NCBI GenBank assembly: GCA_009746045.1
Contig: RPFO01001541.1
Span: forward strand, 1-64,000
Origin: Mesostigma viride
Taxonomy: Eukaryota > Streptophyta > Mesostigmatophyceae > Mesostigmatales > Mesostigmataceae
Direction: 5' to 3'
DNA length: 64,000 nucleotides
The notes beneath the pieces are model-generated. The model was not told the DNA's origin. It did no database searches and was given only the letters and a program-made list of their open reading frames with translations. A program made the translations under genes and the position numbers. This document shows positions 1-9,658 of the stretch, one piece after another; position 1 is the first letter of the stretch; each line of letters starts with the position of its first letter.

Positions 1-445
1 TGCATCGTTCCACCCATGAGTTCGTCGAACTCCGTCGTCCGACAGGCGTTCCTTCGACTGGATGATGCCGCCAGAGCAGAGCGCGTTGGCGAAGAAATTG
101 CGGTTCCACTCGGCGGCCCGCCACTGACCGGCGAAAGGGTTGATCAGCCAGCGTGAGTGATGGGGAGCAGCCGCGAAGGCGGTCGAGCGGTCGGAGTGCG
201 AGTGGATGACCCTCTTTTCAGCCCCAGCGATGCATGATGACTTGCCTCTCCGGGACTGGTAATTCCAGCCGAGCAAAACTTCTTCGGATCTGCGGTCGGG
301 CTCCATCCCGAATCTGGACGGACCGGCCACACTCCAAAGCGGCAGGGTCTTGAACCGCTTGTCGTAGCGACCACCCATTGGCGAACTCGCCGGCGCGGGT
401 CGAACGTGCTGGCTGGACGACCTCAACAACTCTTGCCGCGCGACC
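1..445 (-). CDS. possible partial exon, unrecognised product
   Basis: The minus strand is open from a TAG at about 446 to the window edge, about 148 codons with no internal ATG needed. The predicted peptide has a natural-looking composition, with segments such as GWNYQSRRGK, INPFAGQW and RNFFANALCSGG, unlike the Arg/Pro-rich frames that overlap it. The stop just upstream forms CATTTAG before GTCGCG, which could be a 3' splice acceptor, so this could be an internal or terminal exon of a gene running off the left end. I do not recognise the family. The region is GC-rich and other frames are open too, so chance is a real alternative. Confidence 0.3.
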
Positions 446-1439
446 TAAATGAACGGTTCGGCTTGTTCCACAGGTCCCACGCGGCGTGGTCGGTGACTTC
501 TGGCGGTCCTCGGGCTTGCCGGTCTTCGACTTGGGTAGAGGTGCCACTCCGACCTGGGGAGACCGCCGTGCGGCTGCGGCTACGATGCCCGTTGGCCGTG
601 CCGCTTGGTGAACGTGAACGACCGCGCTGCGCCATCGAACCGGAGTGCCGCCACGCCAAGCGCGAGCATCGCGCCTGCTGTTGCTTCGGCGCATGGGAGG
701 CGAGTGACAGCGCCTGGTTGAGTCATACACCTACTTCATCCGTTTAAATCTCAAGAACCGGTTTCGAAACAACCCACCAGCCAGGGTTAGATGCAGATCC
801 AACGGAGCAAACAACGGTCAAGACCGACGCGGCGCCAAATAGTCGCCACGGTTCCTTTTCTGCGAGCCATTTACAACATACGTCGCGCCGCGTCGTGTAC
901 CCAGGCCCTTTCTGAACGTGAGATCCAAAATCCGCTTGCCAGACCGGGAACTCCGTCCAATACCGTCGTGCATTGGGAAGGCCCACACTAAATCACTAAT
1001 CGAAAATTACTTGGGAAATGTTGTCTCGGGCTGATGACATGTGTGCCCCTCACTTGCGGAGTTAAATTGGATGTATAATTGAATGAAATACATTATTACA
1101 TCCATGCATCGATGCTCGAGTCATCGCGGATATCTGAATATCTTACATAATTACAGACCATCAATTGGAAGATCAGAAAGCTCCAGTGCATCTGCTCTAC
1201 GACCGGACGTCTCAATCGTACGTAGTGCTTTCGAGTTATAATTACCCTCAATGTATGTCTGGAAAATCCACGTGCAGGCAGTGTCAAATGCATGGTATAT
1301 GAACTAGTTATGTACATGTCAAGATGATGACAGTCAAGCGAGGCCATACATGTTGACGGACAAGTGAGCCTGTAGACCTACGTCGATCCCCAGTTCCTCG
1401 ATGTCGTGCGCAGCCCCGATATCATCAGATTTCCAATCC

Positions 1440-1453
1440 CCAACGGCCGTCGG
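1440..1453. repeat. degenerate copy of the CCAACGGCCGTTGG module
   Basis: The 14-mer reads CCAACGGCCGTCGG, one base off the perfect palindrome. TTTC lies 6 bases upstream and AAA follows about 7 bases downstream, so the outer half-sites are largely kept. Confidence 0.6.
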
Positions 1454-3445
1454 CTCCGCAAAATCCACGTTCGCGATTAAACAGTGCAACCGCGAGGGCC
1501 GTTCTAACTTGTAATCCACCTATATAATGGGCTCCGTCTCGTCACCGTGCGTTCGCATCAACAGGACAGCCACGGGTGTCGCGACGTCTCGGACGCTGTG
1601 CACTACACGCATCATCTCGGTCATCGCAGCCGTCGAGCACGTCACAAGCATCAATTATTCTCTGGACGAATTCTCGTGACCGTGTTGATATTAATGTCTG
1701 CCAACTTCACGACTGTGAACAGCAGCCTCACGCACGTCCGGTCCATCCGACTCCGTCAGGCGGTGTTGCGAATGGCGTCCTGCGTGCAAAAACCAGTACG
1801 AAGGCAAAATGAAAAAAGTTAAAACGTTAGCCGCCGACAATCTGGAGCGTCCGATGATGGATCCAACGGACGCGATAAACCCGCTAAGTTAGCGGCTCGG
1901 GTCGTCCGTACAAATACTAAATCACCAAACAACCAATACAAAACAAGCAAACTACGGAAAACAAACGGCCTTCGGCCCCAACGGTCACAAATCCAACGGA
2001 AACGACCCGAAATCGATAAGACCACCGAAACGACGCAGCCGCAGGCCACGCCGCCGGACGAAAAACAAAGTGACGTGCTCCGCGAGCAATTTGCTGGCTG
2101 GCGATGGCAGGAAACGTACGCTAGAAAATTGGGATGGGGAATGCGCAGCCATGGTTTTATACGTCAAAATTTTATGTTTGAAGAGCAAGTACAAAATTTT
2201 CTGAGCTGGAGGTGCGTCAACGGAGTGATACCTGCGTGGGAGAGGTCCGCGTCGCTATGGCGACCTGGAAATGGAATGTCGTTGTAGATTTAGGTATTCT
2301 ATTATAGGAATTTAGGTATAGTATCATGCTTAATTGCTTTACGTACTGGGTGCCTAGTAAAATCAGTTTGCTGTTCGTGGAAGGCGTGGGGTGGGGCCGA
2401 CGAGTTTCTGGTGTCATCATATTGGAAAGAACGCTGGATTTTTTGCCACGGGACGTAACTGGCGATGCCGATGGTGAGGCGTACTACCTACCGGGGTACT
2501 ACCTGCTCTCTTTCTGATGCATTTTCATGGTTGCGTTCTTTCCTTTTCACCGAATCCACCTAGTCGCAGCAAAGACATAGCGTAGCGTTGCGTTTTATTT
2601 TCTTAGCCGTGCAGGACGCCATCTTCATGGTCCTTCGAATGTCCGTTAACGTCCGTTCGGTTGCCCAAGGATCTGTGATGCTTTTTTCTGGAATATACTG
2701 GGCTTGGAAAGCCCCTCTGGATGCTTGCCTGGTCACGGGTTTGGGGCGTCATTTACATTCATGGTGCTTTCTGCGTAAGCTGACTGGCTTCGCACGTGGA
2801 TTTTCACTGGACTGAAGAGCGCGTCTGCTAGCATGTTTACGTGGTGTATAAGGTGATCAATCAACTATTTGTTTATAGCAGGTGTGACAATAGAAGGTGT
2901 GTTATATATTTCTTCATCAAGCATGTCAAAAGTAATCTCCACTCGCTTACAACCTGAATTTTGCTTTGCTGGGTCTGCTGTGTTTGTGTCTCACTGTGCA
3001 GGCTATCCCCTTGGTTGATCAACCAGGTGCTTTTTGGTGGCAGCGGGGCCATATACTCTTCTTGGCGTTTTTCATCCATGGCATGTCAACGGCAACGCAT
3101 GCATGCCAGCCCCTAAACAAGAAAACACTAAACCAAAGAATGGAATTCAGGGCATGGTCATGAGCAGGGTAACAGCAGCATTAATATTAAATGGGCATGA
3201 TGTCAACAGGAAAACACTAAGTCACGTGAGGAAACAGCCTGGACGTGGCCGTGTGCCAAATTACTTTGTGTAGTCCGCGCATTTCCGGCGCAAGTCGCCG
3301 GCCGGACCTTGTGACAGCGCCAGAATCATGATTAACATTGTATGACTTTTGTAGGTAGAAAAATGTCTGTGGAGACGCTGTGCGTCGCGCTTAAATATTT
3401 TAATATAATTTTAATGAAAAGTTTGAAAATTTTCGTAAACCTTAC

Positions 3446-3476
3446 CTAAGCTTAGCCGCTAGGCGGCTAAGCTTAG
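3446..3476. repeat. perfect 14-bp stem hairpin
   Basis: A 14-base arm beginning CTAAGCTTAGCC is followed by a 3-base TAG loop and its exact reverse complement. The arm itself holds the shorter palindrome CTAAGCTTAG. It sits in AT-rich spacer with no clear gene on either side. It could be a cruciform-prone site or the centre of a decayed inverted-repeat element. Confidence 0.85.
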
Positions 3477-3777
3477 CCAACTGACATGTGCACATCGATA
3501 TAGTCTCCAAAAAAAAAAATGTTAGCCCGTTAGACAGATTTGTCTGTGGTTCCGCTTACAGCAGTACTAATCACCCGTTACGCGGATTTCGGGCAAGTGG
3601 GTATCCTCCTACATTACATGTATCCAATTATGGACGGGAGATTTAAAATGGGAAACAAGTATCAGCGAACCCAGAATCAAGGTATCCACGCAACGGTTTT
3701 GAAGAAACGGCTATGTACATATAGACACAATGAACTGAACAAAACTTTAGTAGCTCACTCGTCGTTCACTTGTTAGT

Positions 3778-3897
3778 CGTAACGGAGGCAGTCATTCAGT
3801 CAGTTTGCAAGTTCAGTTGGCAAGTACGGAAACACACGCAAGTGCGTAACGGAGGCAGTCAGTCAGTCAGTTTGCAAGTGCAGTTGGCAAGTACGGA
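3778..3897 (+). repeat. 67-bp tandem duplication
   Basis: Two copies start CGTAACGGAGGCAGTCA at 3778 and 3845. They differ at only a few positions and contain internal CAGT-type short repeats. No coding role is visible. Confidence 0.8.
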
Positions 3898-4201
3898 CCA
3901 CCAACCGCGTGTGTACGTCCATGATATCGCAATAATATAATCAAGAATAACAGGGAACGGTTAATGTATCCTTTACGCAGCTTTTTCGTTCAGGGCATGT
4001 TGAAATAACGAAAGTGGGGTCAGGTGTTCGAACCTTCCAAGTGCCGAATTTTTTACGAACCAGCGCATTCACGAACCTTGCACTGGGGACGCGGTGGACG
4101 TGTACCATTACCCCGGCCTAATTCTAGCATTGTACACAAGGGGCGGTGGCTAGCAGTAAAGAAGGGCATCCTAGTCATAACGCTGGGCAAGTTTAAAAGC
4201 A

Positions 4202-4215
4202 CCAACGGCCGTTGA
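4202..4215. repeat. near-exact palindrome module copy
   Basis: CCAACGGCCGTTGA, 13 of 14 bases of the palindrome, with GAAA close downstream and TTT upstream. Confidence 0.65.
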
Positions 4216-4305
4216 GTAGGAAAAAAAAAGAGCAGGAGAAGAGCACGTCGACGTTTCAACAGCAAGACAAAAATATTGAACCCCGAGTACCAATGAAAAT
4301 GCTTT

Positions 4306-4368
4306 CATGCATGTCCACCCCGACGAGGCACAAATTCATGCATGCCCACCCCGACGAGGCACAAATTA
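4306..4368 (+). repeat. 31-bp tandem duplication
   Basis: Two copies of a unit starting CATGCATG and ending GGCACAAATT lie head to tail, differing by one C/T change. Confidence 0.75.
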
Positions 4369-4446
4369 ATGAACGACAGATTTCTCACCCCCCCCCGGCA
4401 CATGGAACAAGTGCCATCGCACGCACACACTTTGTAGACAGGAGAG

Positions 4447-4480
4447 TTTCGAGAGTCCAACGGCCGTTGGCTCGGAGAAA
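4447..4480. repeat. palindrome module, exact copy (core 4457-4470)
   Basis: TTTC, 6 bases, CCAACGGCCGTTGG, 6 bases, GAAA. This is a textbook instance of the dispersed module. Sequence to its left resembles the left flank of the copy at 4714, so the repeat family extends beyond the palindrome here. Confidence 0.9.
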
Positions 4481-4703
4481 TTGACAGTACACCCGTAAAG
4501 ACATTAAAATTATCACTTTGTTGTCTTATGTGTGCCGTGTCATTTCCCAAGGTCAAAAGCCGTCAACTTCTGCACCTCTTGTCCCTCCCACCCGTACGCA
4601 CTAAGCATGCCCACCTTACACTACCACATGTGGCTCTTGAGAAAACTCCCCCGACGATGCACATGTGCCATTCACGCACACACCTTCAGACAAGGCTATC
4701 AGT

Positions 4704-4797
4704 TTTTCGAAGTCCAACGGCCGTTGGCTCCGAGAAATGCTGTTACAACTCAAAATTACAATGGTGACATCCACGAGCTAGTGGTACGCCGAACAAG
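4704..4797. repeat. palindrome module (core 4714-4727) and left half of the split target repeat
   Basis: An exact CCAACGGCCGTTGG with GAAA 6 bases downstream, followed by sequence ending GAACAAG at 4797. The same sequence recurs at 18327-18410, on the far side of the retrotransposon, so this is the left remnant of the repeat unit that the element entered. Confidence 0.8.
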
Positions 4798-7121
4798 TTG
4801 TTGCCTTTGGTAGCCTCCGCAGCGTTGATCTCGACGTCACCCGGCATGGGCGCCCAGAATGGGTCCTCCCGGTACACCGTCGCAAATTGGTTGGGGGGCG
4901 CCGTCGCCTCCTCACCATGCTTGATGGCAGCCACCTGGGCTTCCATCGAGTCGGTCTTGCCCGCCATCTCGGCGAAGTGGACCGTCTTGATGCCCGCGGC
5001 TGGACACTTGTTCATCAGGTGCCACTTCGTGTCTGCCCCATGCGGCTTCGTGCAGCGGCTTGGACACTCGCGACTAAGGTGCCCATCCTTGTCGCAAAGG
5101 TAACATTTACCGCGTGACGGGGTGGGTGCGCCCAGCGCGCCTTGCACGCCCTGCGGTTCCTGAGTCCCATCCGATGACGGCGGACGACCGCCTCCGCCTC
5201 GACCACCACCGCGACCCCGACCACCGTAGCCACTGCCGCCGCCACCACGACTGACACCGCCACTGCCACCCTGACCGCCACCGCCGCTGCCCCCGTGACC
5301 GGCGTTGCCACCACCCTGAGTGCCGACATATTCACCGCGCCCCGCACCAGGCAGCCGCTGGCCACCCTTGACCGCGATGGCCTTCTCCATCTCAGCCATC
5401 TTCTTGCGCATCTCAGCCAGCTCAGACGAGATACCCTTCTCGCCTTCCGCACGCTTCCTGAGCAGCCGCTTGAATGCTGCACAGAGAGTCACCAAAGTCC
5501 ACTCCCCACCGGGCGGCTCCGGAAGATCGATGGCCAGCAGGGGCACTGCACTCCGCCATAACCGGCAAGCCTTGGTCTGCGTATAATCAGGCACTTTGCC
5601 CGCAAACGCGAGAAGCCGGTCAAGGGAGAAAGCCGGATCCTCACCCTCGGCGACGGTGAACGCTCCATTCCATTCCGCGATGGCCTTGACGTGCTCAACT
5701 GGGTACTCCAGCCGCAGTTGCTGCCACAGCTGCTCTGCCGGGTCGACATCGAAGATGATCGAGTCGAGATCCGGTGTGCCCATGTCCGTGAGCGCAAACC
5801 ATATGTCCGTGCGATGACATCGGTCCACAAGCGCTCGGTAATGCTGGACCAAAACCTGGACCTTCTTCTTGGTCAGGTCATGGAAAAAAAGGTGAATAAA
5901 ATCCATCACCATCTCATGGCGAAGAGGATACCCCGAGGCATAACGATAAGTGTTACAATGAGCTCGGAAGAGCTCATAGGCTTCCTCTAAAGTCGCACCC
6001 GTGCCTGCTGAGGTGAACTTCTCGCGAAGCTCCACCTTGGGCAGCGATGGCACACGAGTGGATTCGCCATGCACGCCGTATGGCATGCGGTGGGGTCGCT
6101 GGACGTCGTCGCCCTCACCCCATGGTATGCTGGCTACCTCCCGATCGACTTGGCCCCAGCCGAAGTCTGACCGAGTGCCGCCAAGCCTGGGCCGCCCTGC
6201 GGTGCCACCCAACGGCGTTGCTGCCGCCGTCATGGGTGGCCGACCTGTGCTAAACAAGCCACCTGATGCTCCCCCCCTGGGGGCTGCACCATACCCGCCG
6301 CGCCACGATAACGTGCCTTGGTTGGGTGCCCGTAGGTTCCCCCCCAGCGTATAAGATGCGTCGGCAGTCGACCGGGTGCCTACCCGACCGACGTTCGGCT
6401 GCAGCTCGTCATCCTGCGCCATTTCCCCGTCGCCCCGCCGTTGACCGCTTGGTCCGACGCGTGGCTGACTGGGCTCAACGTTGCGTAGTGGACCTGTCCC
6501 ACTGCGCTCTTCGTCGAAGTGTCCGCGTTGGTCACGCAGCGCCTCATGTCGCCGCGCTTCCTCGGCAGCGGCCTCCTCGTCGGCAGCCTGCCTGGCCTCG
6601 GCGTCGCGTTGGGCCGCAGCTTGGCAGGCGCGTGCAGCTTCCGTGGTTGCCTCCTCCTGCCGCCGTTGCTCAGCGCGCTCCGTAGCACGCCTCGCTTCAG
6701 CCGTAGATTCCGCGCGCTCCAAAGCAAGTCGCACAGTTTCTTCAACAAGCGTCGCCTGTTGCGATAACTGCGTCGCTTGCTGAGCTCGGAGTGCCGCCAG
6801 CTCTGCCGCTTGCTCTTGCAGCAGGCGCAGCACTTGGGTAAGAGCACCACCGTCCCCTGCCGAAGAAAGGGAAGGCGCTCCATTACCTAACAAAGCGGTG
6901 TCCGCACTAGTGCCGAGACGACCGCTGGGCGGGTCAGTTGCTTGACCGCCCGTAGCTGCCGGCGCTGACCCACCACTGCCTGATGCTGTGGGGTCAGTTC
7001 CTGACATGTTGATGGTGGTATCGACCCTGGAGAGCTCCTGCCCGTCGGTGTCGACGCCCGTGTTGGCACAGCCTGCGTGGCTTGCCAAAAACGCTGTGAC
7101 CGACCTAGTGTGATATGACAT
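4743..7121 (-). pseudogene. second gag copy, truncated by the element boundary
   Basis: This copy is nearly identical to the Gag part of the ORF at 12678-16844, with a few substitutions (for example one Glu/Ala and one Pro/Ala change). It keeps the Ala/Gln/Arg-rich coiled-coil-like region, the Gly/Arg-rich tract and the CCHC zinc knuckle (CYLCDKDGHLSREC). Homology stops after the residues EATKG. The frame then runs about 19 codons into flanking target DNA and stops at 4743, so protease, methyltransferase and all of pol are missing. The first ATG in frame is at 7121, and a second at 7007 (MSGTDPTASG) is equally plausible. The open frame is intact, so a Gag-only protein could still be made from LTR2. 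Confidence 0.85.
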
Positions 7122-7133
7122 AAACTGCCACAA

Positions 7134-8530
7134 CCACTACCAAGTAGCAACGGTCTAATCTGAAAGACTTAATGGTTGATCAGGCCACTATGTGTGCTAG
7201 TCTTCCCCAGAAAACTGCACACCGTCTCTCTTTGCTGAAATGAAAATGTTCCTTTGCAGATGGAGCTAGTCTCTTCGAGTAATGAAAAGAGGGCTCTCAG
7301 CCGAGGACAAGGAACTGTCCCTCGTGCCTGATGACCACCTTCTTGATCCCCTTGTGTACCGTCGCGTGCCGCGTTTGAATATCCTTGCTGGGGCGTTAGC
7401 TAGACGCTCCAACTACTCTAATTGCGACAATATGATGGTGCAAGAGGGTGCTTTTGCCTCCCCTGCTATAGAACAATGCTTTCACAACACACACTTTGCA
7501 CAGTCTGATGATGAAGCCGCACATGCGGAATTTATTGAGAAAGTTAATACAATTACAACACGTTGATAGTCTCAATATCGATGCACTCCATGCTCACGAG
7601 CCCGCAGTTAGGCAGCGCTCCATGACATGCTACCGGCCTTGCTCCCAAGGAAAGGGAGAAACACGAAGGCCACTAACGAGAGACTCGAAGAGACTACACG
7701 CTGCGTGAGAGTCCTCTTCGACTATGAACCAAACCATTCGTCATGCCACACGCATGACACACGCCACACTTGTCAGTCCAGCCAGGAATGCCAAAACTAT
7801 CTTGCTGCCTGAACCATGCAAATAGAAACCGCATTCCAGTTGCCGTCCTGGCTTTCTACCACACATGCCAACAAAAGCAGGAAGGCATCCCGACAAATCT
7901 AAATTGCTACCCTGTTGCCGATCTCATCTCCTAGAGGCTCCGGCATTTCTGTCCCTGGGAATGTCCGACATTGAGTCACGTCCAGCAAGGTCGAAGCATA
8001 ATATCCTTCAGACAATCTGCACGCTCACACCTTGCGTGTGAGTGGCCCAGCAAACATTGCGTCTAATCGTTCCTTTCTAGAAGAAATCCCTTTGTAGGGC
8101 TGCCAGCGATTTCGCATTCATTCCAGCGATCTGGCTCCGCACCGCAAATTGTCCTTTTCCATTTTCTGTCCAGTCCTCATAACGTTGACCCGCTATTCTA
8201 CACCACAAAGACACCTGGCCTGTCAATAGCCTCGGCGCTGTTGAAGTCCAGCAGTCCAGCTTCAGCTCCAGCTGTCCACTAACACGCGTATGATCCTCTC
8301 GACGCTGCGCACTTGTGCTGCCGTCCGCTCAAGTCAGTGCTGCGCGCCCAGCTGTGCCTGGCCCGGCGCGCGTGCACGTACACTTTCGTCCGCTCTTATG
8401 CTGCAAGTGCTAGTGTCCCCCCCGGTCACTAGCCTTTGTCGAAAATGCGTAGAAAACAAATTCCTTGCGCACGTCACCGGTCTTGTGCATAGTGGGCGCC
8501 GCCCGGATGACATAGCTCGCGTCCGTGACA
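7134..8530 (-). repeat. LTR2 (3' LTR of the full copy, 5' LTR of the truncated copy)
   Basis: Matches 16857-18254 throughout, with a single visible difference, C7 here against C8 there near 8415. The edge at 8530 (TGTCAC on the minus strand) is sharp because the copies part exactly there. The edge towards gag is not defined, since gag follows in both copies. The LTR proper could therefore be shorter than shown, with the remainder a 5' leader. Confidence 0.7.
7282..7566 (+). CDS. antisense open frame within the LTR/leader, unrecognised
   Basis: A 94-codon ATG-started frame runs opposite to the retroelement genes. An identical copy lies at 17005-17289 in the other LTR. Composition is protein-like (acidic clusters such as LVPDDHLLDP and QSDDEAAHAEF). 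A sequence ending TTCCTTTGCAG lies about 20 bases upstream of the ATG and could serve as a splice acceptor. Nothing links it to a known family. It may be a fortuitous frame, because the two copies are too young for conservation to mean much. Confidence 0.25.
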   Translation: MKRGLSAEDKELSLVPDDHLLDPLVYRRVPRLNILAGALARRSNYSNCDNMMVQEGAFASPAIEQCFHNTHFAQSDDEAAHAEFIEKVNTITTR

Positions 8531-8701
8531 GCTGTCGCGTCTGCGTGCCACAATCTCCGGCGCCACCATGGCGGCTGGCCACTCAGCTTAATTTGGTAAA
8601 ACCCAAATGAGCTGAGCTGACGTGCCTGCCTTAACTGCATGCCCTGTGGGGTGGGCGAGGACCTGTCCCATGATTCCCCCCCTCGCTGGCGACCGGCCCC
8701 A
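8531..8701 (-). other. 3' internal non-coding segment of the retrotransposon
   Basis: Lies between the end of the PHD-containing ORF and LTR2. It should hold the polypurine tract that primes plus-strand synthesis, but the bases next to the LTR start (GACGCGACAGC on the minus strand) are not a classical polypurine run. Confidence 0.55.
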
Positions 8702-9658
8702 TCACGAAGACAGCGATCGTACCAAGACAAGGGCAGCGGTGACCGCAGTCAAGCTGCGGGAGGTAAACTGCGCAGCGGTGCACACTGGACAAAACCAATC
8801 CCCCTCCGGAATGCTGGTGACCACTGGCTGCAAGCACTGCATGTGCCAACCACAGTTACACTGATCACACAATAACATGGACTCCGCCTGATCGACCCGG
8901 TGACAAACCTGACACTGGGCGTCCTTGACTCGGCGAGACGTGTGCGGTTGGAGGTCGTGGACCAAATTGGGCAGCGAGCAGGGACTGAGATTGCTGAGGT
9001 TGTCAGTCGTACGGCTCCCGTCGGCGCCCTCCAAAATTGCCACTCCCGATGGTTTGATAGCCACAATGCGCAAAATGGTGGGCCCCGCCTCCACATCCAA
9101 AGTGTGCTTCAGCTGAGTGCGCAGGAAAACATACTGCCCTGGCCTAAACCGCAGCTGGCGAGCCATGTATGCGCCCCCCCGGCGCTGAGCGTAGCGCAGG
9201 GAGTCCCTGTGCTGAGCAATGAACAAGTTGTTCATCGCGATGGGCATGACCTTCTTAAAAGTCTCTGCCCTGGCCAGCACCTCAACCAAAAATTGCTGAG
9301 CGTTGTCGAAGGCCATGGGTTCGGGGTGCGCAACCTGTGCCTCCGTAGGCAAAAGAGGATTACGCCCGAACAGAAGGAAATACGGGGAGAAGGTAGCGAG
9401 AGACTCCTGGGGAGACATGCGATAACCCATGGCAATCCATGCCAACTCGCGATCCCACCTGGCCGACTCCGGCACCTGCAGGCTCCACTTGCGCAGCGCC
9501 TGCTTGACGGTCTGCACCAATCTCTCAGCCAAACCATTGGCCTGAGGATGCTCCCGAGAAGTGCGACGGTGATCAATAAGACATCCATCCAGCAACTCCT
9601 GGAACTCACCCCTGAACTCACCACCCTGGTCCGTGACTACCTCCGCGGGAGCCCCAAA
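8702..9658 (-). CDS. integrase C-terminal half with PHD finger
   Basis: The frame is open from about 9658. It carries the second catalytic Asp region of a retroviral-type integrase (EVVTDQGGEF) and then the Glu region (TSREHPQANGLAERLVQ). The first Asp lies in the preceding ORF, so the integrase core is split over a -1 frame change near 9652-9658. A basic C-terminal domain follows. Near the end is a C4HC3 PHD finger: CQVC, CDQC, GWHMQC, then FCPVC. PHD fingers read histone H3 tails, so by inference this domain may steer integration to particular chromatin, much as a chromodomain does in chromoviruses. The ORF stops at 8702, 171 bases before LTR2. No ATG is needed if it is expressed by frameshifting. 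Confidence 0.85.
   Translation of the reverse strand, partial: FGAPAEVVTDQGGEFRGEFQELLDGCLIDHRRTSREHPQANGLAERLVQTVKQALRKWSLQVPESARWDRELAWIAMGYRMSPQESLATFSPYFLLFGRNPLLPTEAQVAHPEPMAFDNAQQFLVEVLARAETFKKVMPIAMNNLFIAQHRDSLRYAQRRGGAYMARQLRFRPGQYVFLRTQLKHTLDVEAGPTILRIVAIKPSGVAILEGADGSRTTDNLSNLSPCSLPNLVHDLQPHTSRRVKDAQCQVCHRVDQAESMLLCDQCNCGWHMQCLQPVVTSIPEGDWFCPVCTAAQFTSRSLTAVTAALVLVRSLSS

Larger units (their letters stand above)
1000..4197. other. intergenic stretch, no supported gene
   Basis: This stretch is AT-richer than the first kilobase. Short open frames of 60-90 codons occur on both strands, but none shows a recognisable domain, convincing splice sites or a persuasive start. What can be supported is a degenerate palindrome copy at 1440-1453, isolated CAACGG half sites near 1863 and 1994, a hairpin at 3446-3476 and a 67-bp duplication at 3778-3897, listed separately. 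Confidence 0.6.

Noticed and set aside
218-747. Overlapping 170-codon minus and 113-codon plus frames near the left edge
   Set aside because: Arg/Pro-biased composition typical of GC-rich non-coding frames. The frame reported at 1-445 is more protein-like, and even that is weak.
2075-2287. 70-codon plus-strand frame with a plausible-looking peptide
   Set aside because: It begins at a non-ATG codon, has no splice or promoter support and no recognisable domain.
4798-7121. Arg-rich and Pro-rich frames overlapping gag on both strands (also at 12.7-16.8 kb)
   Set aside because: Shadows of the GC-rich gag and pol coding sequence. They recur in both gag copies only because the copies are nearly identical.
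9232-9624. 130-codon minus-strand frame overlapping the integrase
   Set aside because: Out of frame with the integrase motifs, and its composition is typical of a shadow frame.
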